A DNA stretch of 10,012 bases from CAZJNX01 sp964547415. GTDB taxonomy: Bacteria > Pseudomonadota > Alphaproteobacteria > Rhizobiales > Amorphaceae. Location: positions 1-10,012 of the forward strand of contig CAZJNX010000180.1 in assembly GCA_964547415.1 (NCBI GenBank), given 5' to 3'. The position numbers were made by a program, and so were the translations under genes. The notes beneath the pieces are model-generated. The model saw nothing but the letters and a program-made list of their open reading frames with translations. It had not been told where the DNA came from and searched no databases. Of this stretch, positions 1 through 7,596 are shown in pieces (the first letter of the stretch is position 1; every line of letters starts with the position of its first letter).

Positions 1-533
1 GAATACGGCGGGAAGTCCGGGGGGACGGGCAGGGGGCGGGCGGGTCCGGAAAGGCCGCCGGTCCCGGCCGGGTAGAGGAGAAGCTCGGCCGCCCGCTCCA
101 CGGCGACGACGAAGTCGGACCCGCCGTCCCCCCGCGGCAGGACGGCGATGGCCTCCGCGTCGCTCTTCGCCTTGCCGGCGACCGGGGCGCCGTCCTCCCC
201 CGCCCGCTGCCAGCCCCCGACGCCGGAAAGGGCGACGAGGCGGCCGCCGTGGTGGACGGGCTCTGCCTCCATCACCATGCCGAGGTCGCCGAGGGCGAGG
301 AGGCGGGTGCCGTCCGGCGTCACCTCGAGGGCGGACAGGGCGCCGAGGCGGGAGAGCGGGCCGCGGCGGGCGGGCCGGACCTCCACCCCGCCACGGAAGG
401 CGAAGGGGCCGAAGCGGCCCTCCCCGTCGCGGCCGAAGCGCTCGATGGGCTCGACCCTCACCGTCTCGCCGGCGAGGGCCGGCCCGGCGCAAAGCGCGAC
501 GGCGACGGCGACCGCAGCGACGGGCCGCACCAC
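1..533 (-). CDS. Secreted phytase-like esterase family protein, partial (C-terminal part beyond window)
   Basis: About 177 residues of the N-terminal part are visible; the gene runs off the left edge. From the GTG at 533 the protein begins with a Sec-type signal peptide (residues 1-21, an Ala/Val-rich core ending AGPALA before Gly-Glu), so the product should be exported to the periplasm. The mature part contains SALEVTPDGTRLLALGDLG (about 67-85) and a later SDAEAIAV segment. This fits the 'esterase-like activity of phytase' beta-propeller family (PF13449 type), assigned from memory. It starts 8 bases after the cobT stop, so it is probably the last gene of the J-protein-cobS-cobT transcript. 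The start is not certain: there is no clear ribosome binding site, and a second GTG follows directly. Substrate unknown; nothing ties it to cobalamin beyond its position. Confidence 0.75.
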   Translation of the reverse strand, partial: MVRPVAAVAVAVALCAGPALAGETVRVEPIERFGRDGEGRFGPFAFRGGVEVRPARRGPLSRLGALSALEVTPDGTRLLALGDLGMVMEAEPVHHGGRLVALSGVGGWQRAGEDGAPVAGKAKSDAEAIAVLPRGDGGSDFVVAVERAAELLLYPAGTGGLSGPARPLPVPPDFPPY

Positions 534-541
534 CTGGCGGA

Positions 542-2446
542 TCAGGCGGCGCGCCGACGCCGCCGCTGGCGGGTCGCCTGCGGGGTGGAGCGGTCCTCCT
601 CGAAGAGGGCGGCGAGCTGGTCGACCATGGCGCCCGCGAGCTCCTCCGCGTCCACGATGGTGACGGCGCGGCGGTAGTAGCGGGTCACGTCGTGGCCGAT
701 GCCGATGGCGATGAGCTCCACCGGCGAGCGGGTCTCGATGTCCTCGATCACCGCGCGCAGGTGGCGCTCGAGATAGTTGCCGTTGTTGACCGAGAGGGTC
801 GAGTCGTCCACCGGCGCGCCGTCGGAGATCATCATCAGGATGCGCCGGCTCTCCGGGCGGCCGATCAGCCGCTGGTGGGCCCAGTGGAGCGCCTCCCCGT
901 CGATGTTCTCCTTCAGAAGCCCCTCGCGCATCATGAGGCCGAGGTTGCGGCGGGCGCGGCGCCAGGGCGCGTCGGCCGACTTGTAGATGATGTGCCTGAG
1001 GTCGTTGAGGCGGCCCGGCACCGGCGGCTTGCCCCGCTGCAGCCACATCTCCCGGCTCTGCCCGCCCTTCCAGGCGCGCGTGGTGAAGCCCAGGATCTCC
1101 ACCTTCACGCTGCACCGCTCCAGCGTGCGGGCGAGGATGTCCGCGCAGGTGGCCGCCACCGAGATGGGCCGGCCGCGCATGGACCCCGAGTTGTCGAGGA
1201 GGAGCGTCACCACCGTGTCGCGGAAGTCGGTGTCCGTCTCCCGCTTGAAGGCGAGGGGCTGCATCGGGTCGATGATGATGCGCGGCAGGCGCGCGGTGTC
1301 GAGCCAACCCTCCTCCTGGTCGAACTCCCAGGAGCGGTTCTGCTGGGCGAGGAGGCGGCGCTGCAGGCGGTTGGCGAGGCGCGCCACGACGCCCTGGAGG
1401 CTCGCGAGCTGCTTGTCGAGAAAGCCGCGCAGCCGGTCGAGCTCGGCCGGCTCGCACAGGTCCTCCGCGTTCACCACCTCGTCGAAGCGGCGGGTGAACA
1501 CCTGGTAGTCGACGCCCGCCTGCGCCTTCTCCCAGGGGACATCGACGCGCATGGCGTCGCCCGCCTCCTGGGGATCGCCGAGCTCGTCGTCCTGCCGCTC
1601 CTCGGCGGTCATCTCCGCGTCCTCGGTCTCGGCGCTCTCCTCCTCGTCGCCCGAGACCTCGCTCTCCTGCGGACTCGCCGCGTCCTGGTCGTTGTCGTCG
1701 CCCGCGTCGCCGGTGGCCTCCTCGCGCTGGCTGTCGTCCTGTTCCGCGCCGTCGCTCTCCTCCGCCTCGTCGTTGTTCTCCGTGCCCATTTCCTCGGCGA
1801 TGTCGAGGGCGGTGAGCACGTCGCGGATCGCCATGCCGAACGCCTTCTGGTCGTTCACCTGGCCGGCGAGGTCGTCGAGGTCGCGGCCGACGCGCTGCTC
1901 GATCCAGGGGCGCCAGGCCTCCACGATGTTGTTGGCGCTTTCGGGCGGCTTCATGCCGGTGAGGCGCTCGCGCACCATGAGGGCGAGGGCGTCCTCGAGC
2001 GGGGCGTCGGCCCGGTCGGTCACGTTCTCGTAGGGGCCGCGATGGTAGCGGTCCTCCAGCATGGCCGACAGGTTGTGGCGCATCCCGTCGAGGTGGAGGC
2101 AGCCGATGGCGTCGCACCGCGCCTGCTCCACCGCGTCGAAGATGCCGCGGGCGTCCCGGGCGAGGGGGCTGAGGCGCTGGTGGATCGAGGAATCGTGGAG
2201 GGCGAGCTTCAGCGCCATGGAGTCGCCGAGGCCGCGGGTGACCGCGATGTCCTGCGGGTTCATCTTGCGCGGCGGCTCCGGCAGGCGGGCCTTCTCGCCC
2301 GCCAGCGACGGGCGCTCTGAGGCGAACGTCACCTCGAGGCCGGGCCGCTGTGCGACGGCCCGCATGGTGGCGGTCACCGCCCGCTTGAACGGGTCGTTGC
2401 GCGCCTGGGCGGGCGGATTGCTCTTGGAGTTGCTCGGGTTCGCCAT
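542..2446 (-). CDS. cobT: Cobaltochelatase subunit CobT
   Basis: This is the VWA-type subunit of the aerobic cobaltochelatase CobNST, which inserts Co2+ into hydrogenobyrinate a,c-diamide using ATP in the cytoplasm. The 634-residue protein has the family's layout: an N-terminal CobT domain (about 1-215), a long acidic linker (about 220-300, rich in Asp/Glu) and a C-terminal VWA domain. The MIDAS metal motif DNSGS is intact at 418-422, with Thr-Thr further on (LGFTTRAW) and a later SDGAPVDD loop. The C-terminus ends in a run of Arg. An in-frame TTG lies one codon upstream at 2449, but the ATG at 2446 is preferred because AAGGGGG sits about five bases ahead of it. It follows cobS by 28 bases. 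By analogy with BchD/BchI, CobT should form a two-tiered ring complex with CobS that drives CobN. Nothing is missing from the gene. Confidence 0.96.
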   Translation of the reverse strand: MANPSNSKSNPPAQARNDPFKRAVTATMRAVAQRPGLEVTFASERPSLAGEKARLPEPPRKMNPQDIAVTRGLGDSMALKLALHDSSIHQRLSPLARDARGIFDAVEQARCDAIGCLHLDGMRHNLSAMLEDRYHRGPYENVTDRADAPLEDALALMVRERLTGMKPPESANNIVEAWRPWIEQRVGRDLDDLAGQVNDQKAFGMAIRDVLTALDIAEEMGTENNDEAEESDGAEQDDSQREEATGDAGDDNDQDAASPQESEVSGDEEESAETEDAEMTAEERQDDELGDPQEAGDAMRVDVPWEKAQAGVDYQVFTRRFDEVVNAEDLCEPAELDRLRGFLDKQLASLQGVVARLANRLQRRLLAQQNRSWEFDQEEGWLDTARLPRIIIDPMQPLAFKRETDTDFRDTVVTLLLDNSGSMRGRPISVAATCADILARTLERCSVKVEILGFTTRAWKGGQSREMWLQRGKPPVPGRLNDLRHIIYKSADAPWRRARRNLGLMMREGLLKENIDGEALHWAHQRLIGRPESRRILMMISDGAPVDDSTLSVNNGNYLERHLRAVIEDIETRSPVELIAIGIGHDVTRYYRRAVTIVDAEELAGAMVDQLAALFEEDRSTPQATRQRRRRRAA

Positions 2447-2474
2447 CAAACCCCCTTGCGGTGCGCGGCCCCCG

Positions 2475-3460
2475 TCAGGACAGGACCACGTTCGCCGACG
2501 TCTCCGGCAGGTCGTGACCGAAGCAGCGCTGGTAGAACTCGGCCACGATGGACTGCTCCATCTCGTCGCACTTGTTCAGGAACGTCAGGCGGAACGCGAA
2601 GCCGAGGTCCCCGCCGAAGATCTCGCTGTTCTCCGCCCAGGTGATGACCGTGCGCGGGCTTATCACGGTCGAGATGTCGCCGTTGATGAAGGCGTTGCGG
2701 GTGAGGTCCGCGACACGCACCATCTTCGACACCTTGTCCCGCCCCTCGTCCGTGCGGAAGTGCGGTGCCTTGGCGAGGACGATGTCCACCTCCTTGTCGT
2801 GGGGGAGGTAGTTGAGCGTGACGACGATCGACCAGCGGTCCATCTGACCCTGGTTGATCTGCTGGGTGCCGTNNNNNNNNNNGAGGTGTCGCCGAGGCCC
2901 ACCGTGTTCGCCGTCGCGAACAGGCGGAAGGCCGGGTGCGGCCGGATCACCCGGTTCTGGTCGAGGAGGGTGAGGCGGCCCGACAGCTCCAGCACCCGCT
3001 GGATCACGAACATCACGTCCGGGCGGCCCGCGTCGTACTCGTCGAACACGAGCGCGGTGTTGGTCTGCAGCGCCCACGGCAGGATGCCGTCGCGGAACTC
3101 GGTCACCTGGTGGCCGTCGCGGATGACGATGGCGTCCTTGCCGACGAGGTCGATGCGGGAGATGTGGCTGTCGAGGTTGACGCGCACGCACGGCCAGTTG
3201 AGGCGGGCGGCCACCTGCTCGATGTGGGTGGACTTCCCGGTGCCGTGGTAGCCCGTCACCATCACGCGGCGGTTGTGGGCGAAGCCCGCGAGGATCGCCC
3301 GGGTGGTCGGCGGGTCGAACAGGTAGTCGGGGTCCACGTCTGGCACGTACTCGTTCGGCTCGGCGTAGGCCGGGACCTGCATGTCGCTGTCGATCCCGAA
3401 CACCTGCCGCACGGAGACCTTCATGTCCGGCGTGCCGGGGGTGGTTTCGGTGGCTTGCAT
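2475..3460 (-). CDS. cobS: Cobaltochelatase subunit CobS, interrupted by an assembly gap
   Basis: AAA+ ATPase subunit of the CobNST cobaltochelatase, partner of CobT encoded next door. Start is the ATG at 3460, preceded by GGAGGA with about four bases of spacing; an ATG 24 bases upstream lacks this signal. The N-terminal part carries the CobS-specific segment (KVSVRQVFGIDSDMQVPAY), Walker A GYHGTGKST at 70-78 and Walker B LVFDEYD with Asp140-Glu141. The reading frame runs to FATANTVGLGDT, meets ten Ns (2873-2882), and resumes in another frame at GTQQINQGQMDRWS, continuing to the TGA at 2475. In relatives these segments are joined by a short TGLYH-like stretch. Eleven rather than ten unknown bases would restore one frame and a 328-residue protein, the usual CobS length. 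I therefore read it as an intact gene with a mis-sized gap, not a pseudogene. Confidence 0.95.
2873..2882. other. Assembly gap (10 Ns) inside cobS
   Basis: Ten consecutive Ns. The flanking codons read Gly-Leu-Gly-Asp-Thr-TC on one side and AC-Gly-Thr-Gln-Gln on the other. With ten bases the frame is lost; with eleven it is kept and five codons are spanned, the first starting TC (Ser) and the last ending AC, matching the (S/T)GLYH linker known from CobS relatives. The gap length is therefore probably a placeholder. Confidence 0.97.
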
Positions 3461-3512
3461 GATTCCTCCGTCGCCGTGGCGCACCCCTCCCTCGGGCGGG
3501 GCCGGATCGCCC

Positions 3513-4157
3513 TCAGCAGTAGCCGGCGCGCCGGAGCACGTTGTAGGCGTGGATCACGTTGCGAAGGCGCGTCTCGGAACTGCGGTTCCCATTGTTTGCG
3601 TCAGGGTGGTGCCGCTTTACAAGCGCCTTGTAGCGCGCCTTGATGCCCTCGCCCGGCGCATCCTCGGCGAGACCGAGCGTCTCGAAGGCCCGCGCTTCCG
3701 CCAGTGCGATGCGCCGTCCGCCGCCGTTCGCCTCCGCCTCCGCCGCGTCCTGCGGCCGCTCCGACCGTGACGACGCGCCGCGGAACAGGCCGAACGGATC
3801 CTCGTAGAGGCCGCTCCATTCCGGCGAGAAACGCTCGGCGCCCGCCGTGTCCTTGGCGCCGCGCAGGCCCATGGGCCGCGTCGGCCGGTGGCCGGTGAGC
3901 GCGTCCTTCTGGAAGGCGGCCACGGCCTCGTCGCTCATCCCCTCGAAGTAGTTGTAGGAGCGGTTGTACTCCTTCACGTGCTCGAGGCACAGGCGCGTGT
4001 ACTCCCCCTCCCGGCCGCGGCCGAGGGGCGCCTTGTGCGTCCCCTTCTCCTCGCACCCCGGCCATGCACAGCCCGGCGTCTCCTCCTCCCTCTCCGGGGG
4101 GCGGGCGCCACGGGGCCGGCTGCGGACGCAATCGAAATACTTCGAGTCGAGCTTCAT
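3513..4157 (-). CDS. J-domain protein with C-terminal J domain and a Cys/His cluster, linked to cobS-cobT
   Basis: A 214-residue cytoplasmic protein. The C-terminal segment (about 157-214) is a J domain with the HPD motif at 184-186 (KRHHPDANNG), the element that stimulates the ATPase of DnaK-type Hsp70. It ends soon after helix III (HAYNVLRR), so helix IV is missing. The N-terminal half begins KLDSKYFD and contains C30-x4-C35-x21-C57-x2-H60, a possible zinc site, then EYNRSYNYFEGM and ALTGHRP, both of which I recall as conserved in alphaproteobacterial homologues beside cobS. Type III J-protein is the best class name, not DnaJ itself. The ATG at 4157 is chosen because the conserved KYFD segment starts there. 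An extension to an in-frame ATG at 4250 would add 31 residues of low-quality sequence. No ribosome binding site is visible, but a promoter-like element sits directly upstream. cobS follows after 52 bases. A role in folding or assembly of the chelatase is inference only. Confidence 0.88.
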   Translation of the reverse strand: MKLDSKYFDCVRSRPRGARPPEREEETPGCAWPGCEEKGTHKAPLGRGREGEYTRLCLEHVKEYNRSYNYFEGMSDEAVAAFQKDALTGHRPTRPMGLRGAKDTAGAERFSPEWSGLYEDPFGLFRGASSRSERPQDAAEAEANGGGRRIALAEARAFETLGLAEDAPGEGIKARYKALVKRHHPDANNGNRSSETRLRNVIHAYNVLRRAGYC

Positions 4158-4163
4158 GCGCGC

Positions 4164-4192
4164 ATTATGGGCCCCGCCCCGGGACCGAACAA
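4164..4192 (-). promoter_or_regulatory. Candidate promoter for the J-protein/cobST operon, possibly leaderless
   Basis: Reading the minus strand, TTGTTC (4192-4187) and CATAAT (4169-4164) are separated by 17 bases, a good sigma-70-like arrangement. Seven bases past the -10 element is position 4157, the A of the chosen ATG. The transcript could thus be leaderless, which fits the absence of a Shine-Dalgarno sequence. CTTGTT and GCCCAT in the same stretch also resemble a heat-shock sigma site; this is weaker. Confidence 0.4.
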
Positions 4193-4196
4193 GAAC

Positions 4197-4226
4197 TTGA
4201 CATCCACCGCCTCCCGCCACATCGGG
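4197..4226 (+). promoter_or_regulatory. Candidate -35 element for argG
   Basis: A perfect TTGACA lies at 4197-4202 on the plus strand, the only such hexamer noticed in this divergent region. The expected -10 position (about 4220-4226) reads CATCGGG, a poor match, so only the -35 half is convincing. It is back to back with the minus-strand promoter candidate, five bases away. A start near 4232 would leave an argG leader of roughly 165 bases. The rest of the 4158-4396 spacer shows no gene. Confidence 0.3.
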
Positions 4227-4325
4227 GCACGGCGTGCGGATACGCGCCATGCGCCCGCCCCCGCCGGGTTCACCCTTGCGCCGCCGGGCTTGCCTGGGGC
4301 GTGCGACGGACGAACGCGCGGGGTC

Positions 4326-4380
4326 CGCCGCCGTTCGGCGGCGACACGCGGCGCGAACCTCGACCGGCGGTGCGCCGCCG
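4326..4380 (+). promoter_or_regulatory. Two adjacent GC hairpins in the argG 5' leader
   Basis: CGCCGCCG (4326-4333) and CGGCGGCG (4336-4343) form a perfect 8-base inverted repeat around TT. CGGCGG (4365-4370) and CCGCCG (4375-4380) form a second around TGCG, ending 16 bases before the argG ATG. The first arm could instead pair with the third and the second with the fourth, so alternative folds are possible. There is no U-run, so neither is a classical intrinsic terminator. In DNA this GC-rich such repeats also arise by chance. Confidence 0.3.
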
Positions 4381-4396
4381 CCAGAACGGGACGACC

Positions 4397-5647
<1,251 letters not shown>

Positions 5648-5745
5648 GCCGCTTCGTCCGGTCGCGCGCGGATCGGCGCGGTCGAACGGCGGGGGCGGCC
5701 CGCTCATTCTCGGGAACGGCACGGGCGCTTGCCGGGAGCGAGGCG

Positions 5746-6507
5746 ATGATGACGGACGAGACCAGCGGCACCACGGCCCCGACCGGCGAGGCGGTGGCGG
5801 AGGGCCCCTCCCCTCCCCCCTCGCTCCGGCTCGAGGACCTGCCCAACTGGCGCTACCTCCTCAACGAGTTCTACGCCCTGTACCGCTTCGGTCCGGCGGG
5901 CGGCAGCGCGCCCATCCGCACCCACCTCAAGACGGTGCGCGAGCGCCTCAGCCGCGCCGCCGCCGCCAACCCGCGGATGCACTTCGACCCGCCGGAGAGG
6001 AAGCCGGTGGTCGTCCACCTCACCCGCGCCATCGACAACGGCAAGCGGGACCGCCTGTCCTCCCTCGTGCGCACCATCGAGACGGTGGAGGGCGACCTCG
6101 TGTGGCGCCACGGCTACGACCGGATGCCGCCCGCCCTCGAGAAGCGCTTCGCCTACGCGGAGATCATGGGCCCGCGCGGGCCGGTGGTGTGCGACGACCT
6201 CGTCCTCGGCCTCGTCCTGTTCGCGCCGAAGACCACCTACCCCGCCCACGCCCACAAGGGGATCGTGGAGAGCTACGTGTGCCTTTCGGGCGCCACCAGC
6301 GAGAACAACATGGGCGTGTCGGTGCCGGGCTCCGTCATCTTCAATTCGCCCGACTACGAGCATCGCATCACCACGTCCGACCGGGAGCCCGTCCTCCTCG
6401 CCTACGCCTGGGTGGGAACGGCGGAGGCGCTCGCGGGACAGAAGCTCGTCTTCTCGCCCCGCAAGCGGCCCGCGCCGAAGTCGCCGGCCGTCGGCACCCT
6501 CAAGTGA
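5746..6507 (+). CDS. dddL: Dimethylsulfoniopropionate (DMSP) lyase, DddL-type cupin
   Basis: Predicted to cleave DMSP into dimethyl sulfide and acrylate. The 253-residue protein has a low-complexity N-terminus (1-25), then the segment LEDLPNWRYLLNEFYALYR (29-47) and GGSAPIR that I recognise from DddL proteins. A single C-terminal cupin follows: YPAHAHKGIVESYVCLSG with H168, H170, E175 and Tyr177, and a second cupin motif with H206 (DYEHRIT). These match the metal ligands and catalytic Tyr reported for cupin DMSP lyases (HxHx4ExY in this copy, then a late His). There is no signal peptide, so it is cytoplasmic or membrane-associated. Start is ATG 5746 or the adjacent ATG 5749; GGGAG and GAGG lie just upstream. 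DddL is usually about 220-240 residues; the extra length is at both ends. Codon use looks like its neighbours. No DMSP transporter or acrylate gene is in the window. A different PF16867-type cupin lyase is the main alternative. Confidence 0.88.
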   Translation: MMTDETSGTTAPTGEAVAEGPSPPPSLRLEDLPNWRYLLNEFYALYRFGPAGGSAPIRTHLKTVRERLSRAAAANPRMHFDPPERKPVVVHLTRAIDNGKRDRLSSLVRTIETVEGDLVWRHGYDRMPPALEKRFAYAEIMGPRGPVVCDDLVLGLVLFAPKTTYPAHAHKGIVESYVCLSGATSENNMGVSVPGSVIFNSPDYEHRITTSDREPVLLAYAWVGTAEALAGQKLVFSPRKRPAPKSPAVGTLK

Positions 6508-6528
6508 CCGGGCGGCCGGCGCGCCCGG
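6508..6528. terminator. Candidate bidirectional terminator hairpin between convergent genes
   Basis: CCGGGCG (6508-6514) and CGCCCGG (6522-6528) form a perfect 7-base stem with a 7-base loop. It fills the space between the dddL stop (ends 6507) and the stop of the opposing hydrolase gene (begins 6530). There is no U-run on either strand, so termination might be weak or need Rho. Confidence 0.35.
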
Positions 6529-6529
6529 C

Positions 6530-7315
6530 CTAGCGCAGGACGTCGTCGAAGAAGGCGAGCATCGCCTCCCACGACTTGCGGTCGGCCTCGGCGTTGTACT
6601 CCGACGAGCCACCGGACGCGCCCCAGACGGTGAAGGAGTGCTTCACGCCCGAGTAGAGGCGGATCTCGAAGTCGACCCCGCCCGCGTTCATGTCCTCGGC
6701 CATGGCGGCGACGTCGCTCATGGGGGCCACCGGGTCGGCGGTGCCGTGGAGGACGAGGATCGGCCCCTCCACGTCGTCGTAGTCCTGCCCGTCGGGCGTG
6801 CCGAGGCCGCCGTGGAAGGACACGAACCCGTCGAGGTCCGCCCCCGCCCGGGCGAACTCGAGGACCGAGGCCCCGCCGAAGCAATAGCCGAGGATCGCCA
6901 CGTCGTCCCCGTCGACGCCCGCCTGTCCGCGGGCCGCCTCGAGGGCGCCGAACAGGCGCGCGCGAAGCGCCTCCCGGTCCTGGTAGAGGGCGCCCGAGGC
7001 CGCGCGCTTGTCCGCCGTCGTGGTCGGGCGGTTGCCCTTGCCGTAGACGTCCACCGCGAAGGCGGCGAAGCCCATGCGGGCGAGCATGTCGGCGCGGGTG
7101 CGCTCGTAGTCGGTGAGGCCGTCCCAGTCGTGGACGATGAGGACGAGCGGAAGGTCGTCCACGTCCGCGTTGCGGGCGTAGTAGCCCTCGTAGGTGGCCC
7201 CGTCGACCGCGTAGTCGACGGCATCGCCGACGATCCCCTGCGCCGCCGCGGGGGCGGCGAGCATGGTCGCGGTGAGCGCCGTGAGGGCGGCGCGCGTCGC
7301 GTGTCTCGCTGTCAT
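6530..7315 (-). CDS. Exported dienelactone hydrolase family protein
   Basis: An alpha/beta hydrolase of the dienelactone hydrolase family (PF01738 type), 261 residues. A signal peptide is clear: Arg at 4 and 8, a hydrophobic stretch (about 9-22), and likely cleavage near APAAAQ (after 25 or 26), so the enzyme should be periplasmic. The family's catalytic triad is present: nucleophile Cys145 in GYCFGG, Asp194 in HGTADPV, and His226 in GVKHSFT. A conserved HDWDGL (62-67) follows strand three. The Cys nucleophile separates it from ordinary Ser esterases. It starts at the ATG at 7315; the ribosome binding site is weak. It is transcribed alone from a 281-base spacer and is convergent with dddL. 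Members act on lactones or esters of many kinds, so the substrate cannot be named. No chlorocatechol pathway genes are nearby, and a role in dienelactone breakdown is not implied. Confidence 0.9.
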   Translation of the reverse strand: MTARHATRAALTALTATMLAAPAAAQGIVGDAVDYAVDGATYEGYYARNADVDDLPLVLIVHDWDGLTDYERTRADMLARMGFAAFAVDVYGKGNRPTTTADKRAASGALYQDREALRARLFGALEAARGQAGVDGDDVAILGYCFGGASVLEFARAGADLDGFVSFHGGLGTPDGQDYDDVEGPILVLHGTADPVAPMSDVAAMAEDMNAGGVDFEIRLYSGVKHSFTVWGASGGSSEYNAEADRKSWEAMLAFFDDVLR

Positions 7316-7407
7316 GGATGGGTGTCCCGTCCGGTTGCGGCGGCGGGTGCCGCCCCTCGGGAAGCCGCAGGCGTCGACCCGCGGCGGCTGTGGGCTGGGC
7401 CCTTCCC

Positions 7408-7436
7408 ACGATCCGGGCCGACGGCCCGTGCGTCAA
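7408..7436 (-). promoter_or_regulatory. Candidate promoter with palindrome for the dienelactone hydrolase-family gene
   Basis: On the minus strand TTGACG (7436-7431) is followed after 17 bases by GATCGT (7413-7408), a good -35 with a poor -10. The spacer is almost filled by a perfect palindrome, CGGGCC-GAC-GGCCCG on the plus strand (7414-7428), a possible operator. The leader to the ATG at 7315 would be about 85 bases. Confidence 0.35.
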
Positions 7437-7496
7437 GCCCTCCCGGCCCGCGCGCTCGCCCCCGGCCCTGTCGGTTCCGGTGGCGGCACATCATCC

Positions 7497-7514
7497 CCGC
7501 CGGCATTCCGGCGG
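7497..7514 (-). other. Inverted repeat in the spacer downstream of the M48 gene
   Basis: CCGCCGG and CCGGCGG form a perfect 7-base stem around a 4-base loop, about 80 bases past the M48 gene stop on the minus strand. There is no U-run. It may be a terminator, a transcript-end stabiliser, or chance in GC-rich DNA. The rest of the 7316-7596 spacer holds the promoter candidate above and no gene. Confidence 0.25.
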
Positions 7515-7558
7515 AGCCGACCCGTCCGGAACGGCGGCGGGCGCGGGCCTCGCGCATC

Positions 7559-7574
7559 CGCCGGTCGGCCGGCG
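7559..7574 (-). terminator. Candidate hairpin terminator after the M48 protease gene
   Basis: CGCCGG and CCGGCG form a 6-base stem with a 4-base loop, 22 bases beyond the TGA of the protease gene. It lacks a U-run, so assignment as a terminator rests on position only. Confidence 0.25.
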
Positions 7575-7596
7575 CCGACGCGCGGGGGGCCGGCGA

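Noticed and set aside
1551..1790. The repetitive, Glu/Asp-rich part of cobT as a tandem repeat or foreign insertion.
   Set aside because: An acidic linker between the N-terminal and VWA domains is normal for CobT; no exact repeat unit was found.
692..2320. A long plus-strand open frame opposite cobT.
   Set aside because: It is the antisense shadow of a strongly conserved gene; the translation is a low-complexity mix of Val, Ala, Leu, His and Arg with no domain.
2475..3460. cobS read as a frameshifted pseudogene or as two separate genes.
   Set aside because: The frame change coincides exactly with the run of Ns and is fully explained by a one-base error in gap size.
4234..4396. An arginine-rich open frame upstream of argG (ATG at 4249), suggestive of an attenuation leader peptide.
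   Set aside because: It has no stop before argG and simply runs on through argG in another frame as part of a long GC-rich open frame. Arg codons (CGN) are over-represented in any such frame.
5704..6612. A minus-strand open frame opposite the DMSP lyase gene.
   Set aside because: No recognisable motif, and it overlaps the end of the hydrolase gene; the plus strand holds the conserved cupin protein.
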